From NCBI GenBank assembly GCA_028829895.1, contig CM054177.1, positions 42,054,664-42,118,663 of the forward strand: 64,000 nucleotides of DNA. The letters run 5' to 3'. Positions within the stretch are counted from its first letter, which is position 1; every line of letters begins with the position of its first letter. The DNA is from Sinotaia quadrata (taxonomy: Eukaryota; Mollusca; Gastropoda; Architaenioglossa; Viviparidae). The notes beneath the pieces are model-generated. The model did no database searches. It was not told the origin of the DNA and saw only the letters and a list, made by a program, of their open reading frames with translations. Positions 45,811 through 58,590 of this stretch are shown here, piece by piece. Both the position numbers and the translations under genes were made by a program.

Positions 45811-46974
45811 TTGTTTTTGTTTGTCTGGCTTTTTGCTTGATATCCAAATCTCTATATTGGTATCCTTTGCCTCAAACTGTTTTCTTCAACATTTGTACGT
45901 TAGGCAGCGGAGATCTAGACATAGCAGCTTATCGGTTTGGAGACATTTATGACATTTACACAGTAAGTTGTTCCTTGTTTCTTTTAAGATCTCAGTGTGC
46001 TAAATAGACCTGATTGATAAGAGATTTTAGATCTGAATGCAATTCGTACATCATAGCGTGCAGATCTTAGTACGTCATTCATTAGAACGTATATATAATT
46101 TAGTGCGATATTCATCACCTCATTGGTTAGAGAGCTTAGATCTGATGAGTTATATGAGATATTTATGAGTTGTTAAACTAGTATGTTATATACATCTGGT
46201 TGGTTAGATGGTTTAGATCTCGGCTGCTGCATATATATGATTGATTATATTGGCTTAGAATTATTTAGGTCGTTTTGTTTCCCAAAAACAATATATACAG
46301 TACAATTGCACAGCATTAGATTTTTTAAGTGTATGTGGGTCATTGCTGAAATTCATTCATTACTGTATCTTTCATTTTGTCGAAACATGTATTCATTCAT
46401 TTATAAACTTTGATTTTAAGTAATTACATGCATTTCACATTTTGTCTAGGTCATGTACTATTGGTTTATTTATTATTGTGTATCTTTTGTAGCCTTGTAC
46501 ATCTCCATTTTCTTAAGTTTATTTCCTTATATTCTTTGATTAAATTCTATATTGGGTGGGATTTTACTTTGTAATCTGCTAATTATCTCCCCTTCCAAAA
46601 GGAAGTAATTATCTTCCATTAGTCCAACGTATACTCAATCTAACAAATTTGATCATATTTGCATCTAACTTGAATGCTTCCTGTAGATAATCATTCTAAA
46701 TCTTTGAATATGGCGCAATTTAATTTTGACTACAGAAAGATCGTCTGCTGATAGTTCGACTCTAGTTATGGCAGTGAAGTCAAAGTATTTCTATTCTATA
46801 ATTCTCCACGTTTTATCTCAAAGATATATGCTTACTGTTTCCGGATATTATTTTATTTTGGTTGTTGCTGCTTATGTGTTCTTATAACTTTGTTGTTGTT
46901 TATTAAATGATCGTGAGTTCTATTGGTTTATCAGATAGATAATTATTTTTAACGTTGTTGTCAATTCTCAACAA
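45811..46974. other. AT-rich spacer
   Basis: Diverged words attgataagagattttagat and ttggttagatggtttagatc recur near 46010, 46122 and 46200, perhaps an old array. Frames of 76 and 90 codons are unsupported. Confidence 0.4.
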
Positions 46975-47300
46975 ACTGAGGCATCTTTTCCTCGTGTATA
47001 GTTTACATTACACGTTTAAAGTATGAAAGAGCTGAGACATTGTAATTCGTCTATAAACTACACTTTACATGCTTTCAAGAAGTGAAACATTATTTCCTCA
47101 AGTGTAGATTGCTGAGACATCGTTTCTTCGTGTATAGTTTACATTACACGTTCCAAGCTTGAAAAAGTGAGATATTATTTCCTCAAGTGTAGATTACATT
47201 ACACGTTCCAAGCTTGAAAGAAGTGAGATTTATTTCCTCAAGTGTAGATTACATTACACGTTCCAAGCTTGAAAGAAGAGAGATGTTATTTCCTGTGATA
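46975..47300. repeat. Minisatellite of about 57 bp, 6-7 copies
   Basis: Units with ctcaagtgtagattacatta, cacgttccaagcttgaaag and gtgagatttattt (starts near 46976, 47031, 47091, 47111, 47166, 47222 and 47278). The third is truncated to about 20 bp; the last three are closest. Confidence 0.9.
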
Positions 47301-47564
47301 TATAAGTGCAGAAGTAATTGAGAAGTAGTTGAGAGAAGTAATGTAATTTTGATTGAGATGTTACTAAAACAACAAATCTTTTAGTGGACCTCTTGTCGAC
47401 TTTATTGTAACTTGCTTCTCTCTGCTTTGCCTTTGTGTCTTGGGAAGAAACTAAAATTAAAAACGTTGTAGCTAGGATTCAGAACTCCAAGACACTATTA
47501 TGTCACACTACCTTTCCACACTCTGCACTGGCTACCTGGCAAATACAGCAAGAGTTGTCTTATC
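47301..47564. other. Unique spacer
   Basis: Nothing recognised. Confidence 0.4.
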
Positions 47565-47742
47565 TGTGCATAACGCAACACGCGATTTCATATCTCTTCT
47601 GCTTCAAAACAACAACATGAGATATCTCTACTGCTGCATAGAACAACACGTTATTTATTATCTCTCCTGCTGCATAATATAACACGAGATATCTCTATTG
47701 CTGCAAAGTACAACACTAGATTTAATATCTCTACTGATTGTG
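47565..47742. repeat. Diverged minisatellite of about 40 bp, locus 1
   Basis: Units of ctgcataatacaacacg followed by agatatctctactg. The same family reappears at 48861-48968. Confidence 0.75.
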
Positions 47743-48520
47743 ACGGTACGAGGGGTGGCCTCATAACATTTCATTCATCTTTAGACTTTCAAGGCCTCAA
47801 GACTCTAAACTCGTGAGAGGGGACTCGACTTTAGATCTTGCTATAACTGTCAGCTCCTCTCTTTTGGAAAGTCCCTGGAGATTGCTGGTGATTTAATGCA
47901 ATCTTGGTGACCTAATAGGTCAAGTTGCAAGATATTTAGACCGACTGACCACGTGACCGGCAGGGTCTATCTTTGTTCGCGCCAAAATCGGCCCCAAAGA
48001 TCAGACTCAACCCTGCTTTCGTCCTGTCAGAAAATCTCTCACAGAACAGAACTGGTAAAAAGGATTTTGCAGAGAAAGGTAATCGGATGACGCTTACTGT
48101 CGTATCATGTACAGTAGTATGATTATGTTTGTGTGCATTTATGCGTTTGTGTTTGTTATTTCCATTCATTCATTTCTATTTTCTTCTTTTGTTCATGTAT
48201 CATCTGTCCCTTCCCATTTTAGTGTCTATTGGAAATTTAGGAAATGAGTGTTCTATGTTTTAGAATCGGCACTCTTTGGGCACTCTATTTGGCACTCTAT
48301 CTGCACTCTATTGGCACACCAAGTACTTGCCCCACCTTTGCGCCTCAACAAGCGACAAAATAGAACAGGCTGAGGCCGGCTGAGTTACTGGACAGACACA
48401 AATAGATTAAAACCCAAAGCCTGCGCTAGGCCAAATGCTGACGATGCAAAAACCCGCCAGCTGCCACAGTCAACGGCCAGCCCGGCAAGTCTAAAGAAAT
48501 ATATAGGCAAAGACTCTCAC
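47743..48520. promoter_or_regulatory. Island with E-box and E2F-type sites
   Basis: Repeat-poor, GC-richer. A perfect cacgtgac E-box (47950-47957) lies 19 bp before ttcgcgccaaaa (47976-47987), a close match to the E2F consensus. A small 15-bp repeat (ggcactctat) lies at 48268-48325, and a second GC-rich patch at 48330-48490. Inference: promoter or enhancer. No gene start is visible. Confidence 0.35.
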
Positions 48521-48860
48521 TCTTTTATACAGGGGACACTAAGCAAATATCGATTGATCAGAACGCGCTTGCATCATTTAATTTCATAATTCTCACTGCC
48601 ATCTTTTATTTCATTTCTATCAAGTTTTCATCCATCACCCTGTTTACAAGTATTTGCGTTTTCCTTTGATGCCATAGTTTTTATGTCAGATTGGGATTGG
48701 GTGTCTCGAAGCCGTTTTTGTAACTATTAATATGTAAATTACCCTTTAATTGTCAAATACTTTGTAACAGCAGACACTGCGGAAGTATGAGTGGACGTGT
48801 GGTTGGCTGCGTGAAGGTTTTAATTCTTTTTAAAAGTCTTTTAAACCCCACGCCCTACAG
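48521..48860. other. Unique spacer
   Basis: Nothing recognised. Confidence 0.4.
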
Positions 48861-48968
48861 CTGCATAATACAGCACGCGATTTTGTATCTCTACTACTGC
48901 ATAATACAACACGCAATTTTGTATCTCTACTACTGCATAATACAAGTGACTTGTTATCTTTGCTGTAT
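48861..48968. repeat. 36-bp minisatellite, locus 2
   Basis: Three units (near 48861, 48897 and 48933) of ctgcataatacaacacgcaa with ttttgtatctctacta; same family as 47565-47742, 1.1 kb away. Confidence 0.85.
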
Positions 48969-49889
48969 TTTACCAATTGGTTCTAATCCTGCGAAACTCT
49001 CTGACCTCAAACATGTGTACTCTTCTACTAAAAGCTTGCGCTCATCATCAGACGCACGTTTTTAACATTTGAAAATAAAGTATGTCATGTGATCAAAGGT
49101 CCTTGGTGTATCAGGTCCAGCTTCCTGGTACTCGATGTCATTTGAGCTAAGACACAAAGATGCCGCGCTTTTAAAATATATTTTTACACCAAGAATAGAA
49201 CTTTCACTTTCTGGTTGTTGTTAATTCTGAATTTAACATTAGTAAACTTATTTTTATTCATATTTAGTTTAGAGTTGCTTGTTATGCAATTTGTAAATTC
49301 ATTTTATTTATATTTTTCTTTTGTAAAAACAATTGATTGTTATAATTGCATCTTGCATGCAGATTCATTTTTGTTTTTGTTATTTTATGCTCTCATTTGT
49401 TTAAATAGTTGTATCTTAAGATCTTATTTTGTATTCTTATTTGTTTAAGTAGTTTGCATATTACGATTTTGGTCTTATTTGTTGAAATAATTGAATATTA
49501 AGATCTTGTTATTTTATATATAATATTTCTGTACACCACTTAGAGATTTTATAAAATTATATGATCTGTTTTATACCCTTTTTTGCAATTTTATTATTAT
49601 TATTATAATTATTATTATTATTACAGTATCTTCAAACTTATAGTGAATGTAATATAACTAACACATAAAAGTGAAGAGATGGGGGAAATGAAGAAGAAAA
49701 ATATCGGCTTCCCTCAGATTGGAAACTTAATCAATTTTTAAGTGGTTTTTTTTTTTTTTAATGTGAATAGTGCAGAAGTCATTTATTTCTTTAGCTATTT
49801 TATTTTACATTTTACATTAATCTATTCATTACTTTTGATTCTTTATTTTGTTCTGTTTCCTTTCCATTCCCTTTTCAATTTATTGTCTC
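48969..49889. other. AT-rich spacer with (ATT)n
   Basis: (ATT)n near 49592-49623 and a T-run at 49747-49759. Hydrophobic plus frames here are low-complexity artefacts. Confidence 0.5.
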
Positions 49890-50008
49890 ATTTTTATTTA
49901 TTTTGTGTATTTATATTTGTCTCCCCTACTTCGCTCTCCTTGTCATTCATTTTTATTTATTTTGTGTATTTATATTTGTCTCCCCTACTTCGCTCTCCTT
50001 GTCATTCA
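49890..50008. repeat. 59-bp tandem duplication
   Basis: Copies at 49890 and 49949 (ttttgtgtatttatatttgt, then ctcccctacttcgctctcct), nearly identical. Confidence 0.95.
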
Positions 50009-50164
50009 TTTTTGTGTCTCATTTCATCTTGTTTATCTGTTTATTCAACTTTATCTGTTCTTCGTTCCTGTTTATTATTTTCTGCTGCACTTGTTTCATT
50101 ACATTTTTCATTATTAGTTTCGAATCTTTCGGATTCATTAATGAAAATATGAGCTTGCGCTTGC

Positions 50165-50545
50165 TGTTCTTTGCAATTGTTCATTGTTCTGCTATTCTTT
50201 GCATATTTTCTCTTGTTCATTGCGCTGCTGTTCTTTGCATTTGTTCCCTTGTTAACTGTTTCTGCTATTTTTTTTTTTTAGTTGTTGCATTTTTATCTCG
50301 TTGCTTATTGTTTCTGCTGTTCTTTGTATTTGTTCTCTTGTTTACTATTCCCCCTGTTCTTTGCATATTTTCTCTTGTTAACTATTTCTTTTTTCTTTTC
50401 TTTTTTGTTGCATTTTTCCCCATTGTTTATTGTTCCTGCTATTCTTTGCATATTTTCTCTTGTTTATTGATCTGCTATTCTTTGCACTTTGTTCTTTTGT
50501 TAACTGTTCCTGCTATTCTTTGCATTTGTTCTCTTGTTTTATAAA
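50165..50545. repeat. Degenerate T-rich minisatellite
   Basis: Words gttctttgcatattttctct, tgttaactgttcctgctatt and gtttattgtt recur with irregular 40-60-bp spacing. The 213-codon plus frame at 49903-50544, the longest in the window, reads hydrophobic repeats such as FSLVNCFCY and is produced by this tract. Confidence 0.8.
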
Positions 50546-50700
50546 TTCTCTCTGCGTACTTACATATCTAATTGACATGTTTAATGACGCATTTCTGCCT
50601 GACACTCAAAAAGGTTCCAAGCTTCTTTATCTTTTTAAATTCTCTCTGCGTACTTACATTGCTAATTAACGTGTTTAAGGTTCCAAGATTCTTTTTCTTT
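50535..50700. repeat. Imperfect 100-bp duplication
   Basis: aaattctctctgcgtactta occurs at 50544 and 50637, and aaggttccaagmttctttwtcttttt follows each; the second copy is shorter by an internal deletion. Confidence 0.85.
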
Positions 50701-51169
50701 TTGTAACATTAAAAACACGTTATCTATATTTATATGATTAACTTATTTTTGTCACATTTTTTAAAATAAATGTAATGCTTGTTACTGGATTTTACATTTT
50801 CTTAATCAGTCTTACATCGCTTATCATCTGTTCCTTCGAAGACAGTTCATTTAATCTTGCTGAGGACGTCTATGTGTGCGTGCATGCGTGTGTGTGAACG
50901 TACGACATTTCATTTAATGTTCCTATATGTCGTGTGTGTGTCTGTGTGCTGTAAAGTGTATGCGTGCATTGTGTACACAGGATGGATATGCATAAGTGCG
51001 CGCATGCTTTGTCATGTGCGTGCCTATTTTCAAAAAGTCATAGTCGACTGTCGTGTTCAGACGCCTATTGGAGACGAAATCGATTTATTGTGTCTCTTTA
51101 CATGGAGATTTATTTTCAACCAAAGCCTCTCCTTGCACCAACTCCTTTTCTTCCTACCTGCGTTGTGGC
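50701..51169. other. Unique spacer with TG-rich tract
   Basis: tgtgtgcgtgcatgcgtgtgtg words at about 50869-51020. A 115-codon frame at 50857-51204 is unsupported. Confidence 0.4.
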
Positions 51170-51440
51170 GTTCACATATTCAGCGTAACAATGAACGCTT
51201 GTGACGTGATTACCACTCAGGCAAAAGTACTTTCCCGCCGAGTAAAGTTTTAACCTTCATTATGTCGCCCGTGAATATAAATTCAAATTCGTGGGTATGG
51301 AAATGTTCACAACAGGAAATGTGCGCTTACAATAGTATTAATCAGCAGTGCGCGTAATCAGCACCATTCATTTGGGCTCCCTCGTGACGTCATGTGCTCT
51401 GACCTCAAGGGAATGAGAGGGTCCAACGACCGTCATTTTC
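51170..51440. promoter_or_regulatory. Repeat-free island with CRE and nuclear-receptor-like sites
   Basis: Contains a perfect tgacgtca (51385-51392), tgacctcaagg (about 51400-51410, a receptor half-site-like word), and two taatcagcag / taatcagcac words 15 bp apart near 51340-51363. A candidate conserved element; no gene start seen. Confidence 0.35.
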
Positions 51441-51858
51441 TTTTTGCTAAAAGGACTAAAGAATAAATTCACCCTTAAAATAAGAATATTAGAAAATAAT
51501 AATAATAAATCATTCTGTACGATACACGGCCACTAATTTGGCATAGTCCTCTATTCCAATCCTTCTCTCCTGCTGGTAAGAACGAAGAAAAGGACCGCAA
51601 CAATGGCGTGTGAAATTAGTGCCACCTAGCGGCCAAGCTCTAGAAACGTAATAGCCCGGGGTATGTTGCTATAAGACATCAATAGCATTTTTTTCTCTTT
51701 AATTTGGGCTAATATCAAGCAACTATTGTTCAAGTCGGCCTTCATAAATTTTTCTAGACACCGCATCATTTCTTCTTTCCCGTCATTCGTTAAATTTATT
51801 TCTTCCATTTTCATTTAAGCACGCTTCTGGTACTAATTAGCAATATATATGACGAAAT
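51441..51858. promoter_or_regulatory. Unique sequence with CTCF-like motif
   Basis: gtgccacctagcggcca at 51619-51635 matches the reverse complement of the vertebrate CTCF consensus at 13 of 17 positions by eye (minus orientation). The rest is unremarkable. Confidence 0.35.
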
Positions 51859-51860
51859 AA

Positions 51861-51912
<52 letters not shown>

Positions 51913-51932
51913 AAAAAAGAAAGAAAGAAAGA
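51859..51932. repeat. (GAAA)n microsatellite
   Basis: About 18 repeats with one gaaaaaaa interruption. Confidence 0.97.
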
Positions 51933-52012
51933 ACTAGCTAAAAATTTATCTATTTCATATGGTTTAGTTAAAACGTCTCTTGAATACGTAGATAAGGAAG
52001 ACTGTGACGACA

Positions 52013-52118
52013 GTGGTGGTGGTGGTGGTGAGAGAAGAGTTTACAATCAACCAATCGACAGATAACGATACTATAATAGTATAAATTATTATTATTATTA
52101 TCATCATCATCATCATCA
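52013..52118. repeat. Short (GGT)n and (ATT)n(ATC)n tracts
   Basis: GGT at 52013-52029; ATT then ATC at about 52086-52118. Confidence 0.9.
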
Positions 52119-52231
52119 ACACAAACTAAACAGTAAAAAAGAAGATGGTGTGAACAAATAAAACACCCTCAAACAGAATCTAGTATTTGAGGAACGTAAA
52201 GAAGCAGGAAAGAAAGTATCGCAATTATCTC

Positions 52232-52391
52232 GTGAATACGTAAGTAACAGAGAGAATACGTAAGTAACAGAAAAAATACGTAAGTAACAGAGAGAATACG
52301 TAAGTAACAGAGAGAATAAGTAACAGAGAGAATACGTAAGTAACAGAAAGAATACGTAAGTAACAGAGAGAATACGTAAGTAACAGAGAGA
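52232..52391. repeat. 20-bp minisatellite, 8 copies, donor-like motif
   Basis: Unit gaatacgtaagtaacagaga; one unit is shortened near 52314. Every full unit contains cgtaagtaac, i.e. the consensus 5' splice-site hexamer GTAAGT. Confidence 0.95.
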
Positions 52392-53351
52392 AATGAATGC
52401 GAAGAATTACATGAACAAGCCTGTCATAATTCCTGTTTGATCCATAACTGTTATTTTCCCAAACTATTTCACTTCCTACATATTATAATATGTACCTATG
52501 AATAATAATAAACTTAAGTCTTTGAAAATAGTTCAGAGTGATTAAGGTAAAAAACTAAACCAACAGTGTGTGCATGCTTGAGAACATTCCCTTTCAATCA
52601 CCATTCAGCGACTGACAAAATGCACGACCGACAATACAGCCAGAACCTGTCTAAACATTTTTTGATTAGAGGAAAATAAAGTAGAGAATATCTCTCTAAT
52701 TATTCTTTCTATGTGCAATTGTTCATGTTCCAGAAAAAGAACGAAGTTAACCATTTTTATTCAGTGACATAACCTCAGAAGAGTTACTTCCCTAGAGATA
52801 AGAGCAAAGTAAAGAAGGTAAAATACATTTGACACCTACAAGACTACGTGGGTTCGCTCCGCTACAGGGAGCTGAGCATTACGGGAAGAGAGCACTGTAT
52901 AACAAGCCCTGGGGCGAACAGATGAAGACGAGTACAGTTTACGAATTCAGACGTTGGCTGCTGGAAGTCTGAGTTTTCATACGGTCTCACATGAGGATGC
53001 GTTTCCACAACGCAATGACCGGTAACAAGACTTTCAAACTGACTGAAACGAGACTCTTTAAATTTCTGAAACGACACTTCCTTAACAGCTGAAACGAGAT
53101 TCCCTTAATAGCTTAATTGAGGCTTCATAGAGGTGGACTCCATTACACAACAGAAACACAGCCCGTGTGCTATGTCGCCCCTGCTGTATATTGTTATATA
53201 CACCTTGTTAATATGCTATACTGTACGCCCCAGTTGCTTTAATATCTCTAATACCTTTGCATCAATCTCTTATAATACTGTTATATTAAACACCTATCTA
53301 CGCTTGTATCCAAACTTGCTAAGACGTCGTCCTTGCAAATTCGGCGTAGAA
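52392..53351. other. Unique spacer
   Basis: Near 53040-53125 the words cgaaacgacact, tgaaacgagatt and cttaatagct recur, a small degenerate repeat. Frames at 52862-53077 and 53133-53411 are unsupported. Confidence 0.4.
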
Positions 53352-53820
53352 GAGCACAACATTAGTGAGGTTGAGAGCACAACATTAGGGAGGTTGAGAG
53401 CACAACATTAGGGAGGTTGAGAGCACAACATTAGGGAGGTTGAGAGCACAACATTAGGGAGGTTGAGAGCACAACATTAGGGAGGTTGAGAGCACAACAT
53501 TAGGGAGGTTGAGAGCACAACATTAGGGAGGTTGAGAGCACAACATTAGGGAGGTTGAGAGCACAACATTAGGGAGGTTGAGAGCACAGCATTAATGAGG
53601 TTGAGAGCACAACATTAGGGAGGTTGAGAGTACAACATTAGGGAGGTTGAGAGCACAACATTAGGGAGGTTGAGAGTACAACATTAGGGAGGTTGAGAGC
53701 ACAGCATTAATGAGGTTGAGAGCACAACATTAGGGAGGTTGAGAGCACAACATTAGGGAGGTTGAGAGCACAACATTAATGAGGTTGAGAGCACAACATT
53801 AGTGAGGTTGAGAGCACAAC
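53352..53820. repeat. 23-bp minisatellite, 20 copies
   Basis: Exact register from 53352 to a partial unit at 53812 (gagcacaacattagggaggt). Variants agtgagg, aatgagg, cagcatt and gagtac are interspersed; two copies of a cagcattaatgagg variant (53584 and 53699) are five units apart, hinting at a higher-order duplication. The ttaggg words are coincidental. Confidence 0.97.
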
Positions 53821-53933
53821 GTACTACTTCCTTTGCATATCCGTAACCATTTAGATCCCAGTCTGCAAAAAGATGAATTTATATTTTTGGAGTTAATTAA
53901 ATTAATCTTTTTTAAAGTCATCTTCACATTTGA
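53821..53933. other. Short spacer
   Basis: Nothing recognised. Confidence 0.4.
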
Positions 53934-55177
<1,244 letters not shown>

Positions 55178-55705
55178 GTTAGATTCCTGAAGTCGAGGTA
55201 AGAGTTAGATTCTTGAAGTCAAGGTAAGAGTTAGATTCTTGAAGTCGAGGCAAGAGTTAGAATCTTGTAGTTGAGGCAAAAGTTAGAATCTTGTAGTCGA
55301 GGCAAGAGTTAGATTCTTGAAGTCGAGGCGAGAGTTAGAATCTTGTAGTTGAGGCAAAAGTTAGAATCTTGTAGTCGAGGCAAGAGTTAGAATCTTGTAG
55401 TTGAGGCAAAAGTTAGAATCTTGTAGTTGAGGCAAAAGTTAAAATCTTGTAGTCGAGGTAAGAGTTAGATTATTGTAGTCGAGGTGAGAGATTCTTGAAG
55501 TCGAGGTAAGAGTTAGATTCTTGAAGTCGAGGTAAGATTCTTGTAGTCGAGGTAAGAGTTAGATTCTTGAAGTGGAGATCAGAGTTAGATTCTTAAAGTC
55601 GAGGTAAGAGTTAGATTCTTGTAGTCGAGGTAAGATTCTTGAAGTCGAGGTCAGAGTTAGATTCTTGAAGTCGAGGTAAGATTCTTGTAGTCGAGGTAAG
55701 AGTTA
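55178..55705. repeat. 26-bp minisatellite, about 20 copies, donor-like motif
   Basis: Unit gttagattcttgaagtcgag plus gtaaga. Some units lack the gagtta part. About half the units carry gaggtaaga, a strong 5' splice-site match; middle units carry gaggcaaaag instead, which destroys it. Confidence 0.93.
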
Positions 55706-56784
55706 TTTAACAAAGTAATAGATAGAATTATATAATAATATATGCTCATATAACAAGATGGGAGACAAAGTCATATTAGCAAGGAAAGAAATAGAGTCAT
55801 ATAGCATGTCAAACTGTCAAATAGCTATGAGAGCGAATCCTTTCTTTAACAACAAATGGCTAGAATATGTACGACACTATGATTTTGAAGTGGCTCGATC
55901 AGTTTAAATCTAAAATGTTATTTCAACTTTTCTATGCATTCTTTGCTCTCATACAGTCCTTCACATGTTGAAAGAGAGAGTTTTCTATCACGGTTGCAAA
56001 TACAATTCATGCAAGTAGTTCCTGAACCCACTATTTTACTAAACTCCAAAATGTATTGTTCCTAAGAAGATACATTTTTCGAACGTTTCTTCATCTTTAC
56101 AGACAGCAGTTTTCATTGCCCTCTCGAACACAAAATATTCTCAGAAACGTTGCAGAATTTCTGCTAACGTAATCTTTGCTTCCGCGGACAGAAGCATTGA
56201 GCTGTTAACCCCCTTTCAGTGTACTCACCCATATCCGACCAAGAGAGAAATGCAGTGCTTGCAATTAGTATTGTTCTGTAAGAGCAGTCGTTTCCTGCAG
56301 AGTGTGGCTGAATGTAGAAACCTCAGCCATCACTTTATTTTGCAGTTTAAATAAATGTCTCGTCGACCAGAAAGAGAAGGGGGGGGGGGGAGAACAGAAT
56401 GTCCCTAGCCAAAACGACAATAATAAATTATTTGCGTCACATACATCCATAACGCGCCACTCATGAGAGCTCCAGTCTGTGGCCGTGGACGAGACATGAA
56501 CCTGTTAATTTACATTTGTGCATTTGGCTATGTCGTTAGTCTGCCGAGAGCTACGGCACTGAAATACGAGAAAAAGTTTGCGTACACGGTAGAGGAATAT
56601 TAGTGTTTTTGCTCTCGTGGAATGAAGATGGACGAATAGGTAGTTAAAGTGACTGGACAAACTGTATCGTAAAGAGCGCCGTCTTAGGCAATAGAGCTCA
56701 GTTTCACTCCAGGTTCAAGGCAGTTTGATCCATTTCCTCTCTATTTGAGTGTCAGACTGACCCAAGTCTGATTCGAACAAAATA
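55706..56784. other. Unique spacer
   Basis: G-run at 56380-56389. A minus 61-codon frame at 56265-56450 is unsupported. No gene. Confidence 0.45.
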
Positions 56785-57145
56785 AACAGCAATATGATTT
56801 TTTCCATATATCACACTAAAATTATAGCAATGTGATTTATTTCACCCTACGTAAATAGCAATTAAATTTATTTCACCTAACTGAAAAGTACTGTGACTTA
56901 TTTCACCCTAAATAAATGCAGGTGACACACATGTGTCACCCTAAGTAAATAGTAATTTGATTTATTTCACTCTAAGTAAATAGCAGAGATTTATTTCACC
57001 TAAATAAAAAGTAATGTGATTTATTTCACCCTACGTAATTAGTAATTTGATTTATTTTACCATAAGTAAATAGTTATGTGATTTATTTCGCCCTATCTTA
57101 AACAGCAATTTGATCTTCTTCTGCCATAAGTGAATGGCGATGTGG
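56785..57145. repeat. Degenerate minisatellite of about 32 bp, 10-11 copies
   Basis: aatagcaatttgatttatttc followed by accctaagta, with many substitutions; one unit near 56920 is replaced by a different 20-bp word. Confidence 0.88.
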
Positions 57146-57554
<409 letters not shown>

Positions 57555-58214
57555 CAGAGAAAAGCAGAGAAGAGTGAAAGAGAAAAAGCTAAGAATTGAC
57601 ACTAACTACTAATGTATTTATCATTTTATTCTTGCATGAATATTTCACACATGACCAACTGCTAAATAGGAATACGTGACATTCTATAGACTTAAAACGA
57701 CAACAATCAGACGTCCTCTGCTTGATTCCAAACAGTTTGATCATGCAAGTAATACCATGATTTGTGACTCTTTTAGAGAAGAATGGAAATGTCTGGTACT
57801 TCAAAGCAAGAACTGTAGTTTAATATACAAGCAAATTGAATATGCAATCTTTCTCTAGAAGGTGTCTGGAATTTAATTGGTCTCTGTATAAATTTATAAC
57901 AAATAGAAAATGCAATATTCGTAACTACTCAAAGTTTTGGAAAAGCTTTTAGGCGTAATGTAATCTGCAGATTGCTTACAGGTAATCTTGAAGTCTGTCT
58001 GGAAACCGAATACAATTTGACACTGGTGTCATACTAGATTTCGGTTATTACGCTCTTTCCTGATCAAACTTTAATGTTTCTTCCGGATGTGTGTTTATTG
58101 ATAAATTAGACGTCTGCTTGTCTAAGAGTTAATATTTAAGACCGTTTAGACTTTTAATCCCGCTCCTGTGCCTAATGTACTGCTAACGCCATTACTCGTA
58201 AGCACATAAAAATA
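57555..58214. other. Unique spacer
   Basis: Small frames on both strands near 57589-57858; none supported. Confidence 0.45.
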
Positions 58215-58590
58215 ATGTGCTATCTCCATTGCTTATGTTGATAGTTTTCAACATCTATCGCACTGCTATATCCCTTGCTTATAATCACCATCTAACGCAC
58301 TGCTTTATCCCATGCTTATAATCACCATCTAACGCACTGCTTTATCCCATGCTTATAATCACCATCTAACGCACTGCTATATCCCATGCTTATAATCACC
58401 ATCTAACGCACTGCTTTATCCCATGCTTATAATCACCATCTAACGCACTGCTTTATCCCATGCTTATAATCACCATCTAACGCACTGCTATATCCCATGT
58501 TTATAATCACCATCTAACGCACCGCTATATCCCATGCTTATAATCACCATCTAAAGTACTACTACCTCCACTGCGCATCCCACCAACATC
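58215..58590. repeat. 37-bp minisatellite, about 8 copies
   Basis: Clean units at 58293, 58330, 58367, 58404, 58441, 58478 and 58515 (taacgcactgctttatccca start, then tgcttataatcaccatc). Diverged units flank both sides, to about 58745 on the right. Confidence 0.95.

Noticed and set aside
49903..50544. Longest open frame in the window (213 codons, plus), strongly hydrophobic
   Set aside because: It is produced by a T-rich 59-bp duplication followed by a degenerate T-rich minisatellite; residues are almost all F, L, I, C, S and V, and there is no domain or start-context support.
53352..53820. ttaggg words resembling the metazoan telomere repeat
   Set aside because: They occur once per 23-bp unit as part of a longer unrelated sequence, not as a hexamer array.
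56690..56730. ggttcaaggc word resembling a tRNA B box
   Set aside because: It does not match the ggttcgantcc consensus in the second half and has no A box or cloverleaf arms.
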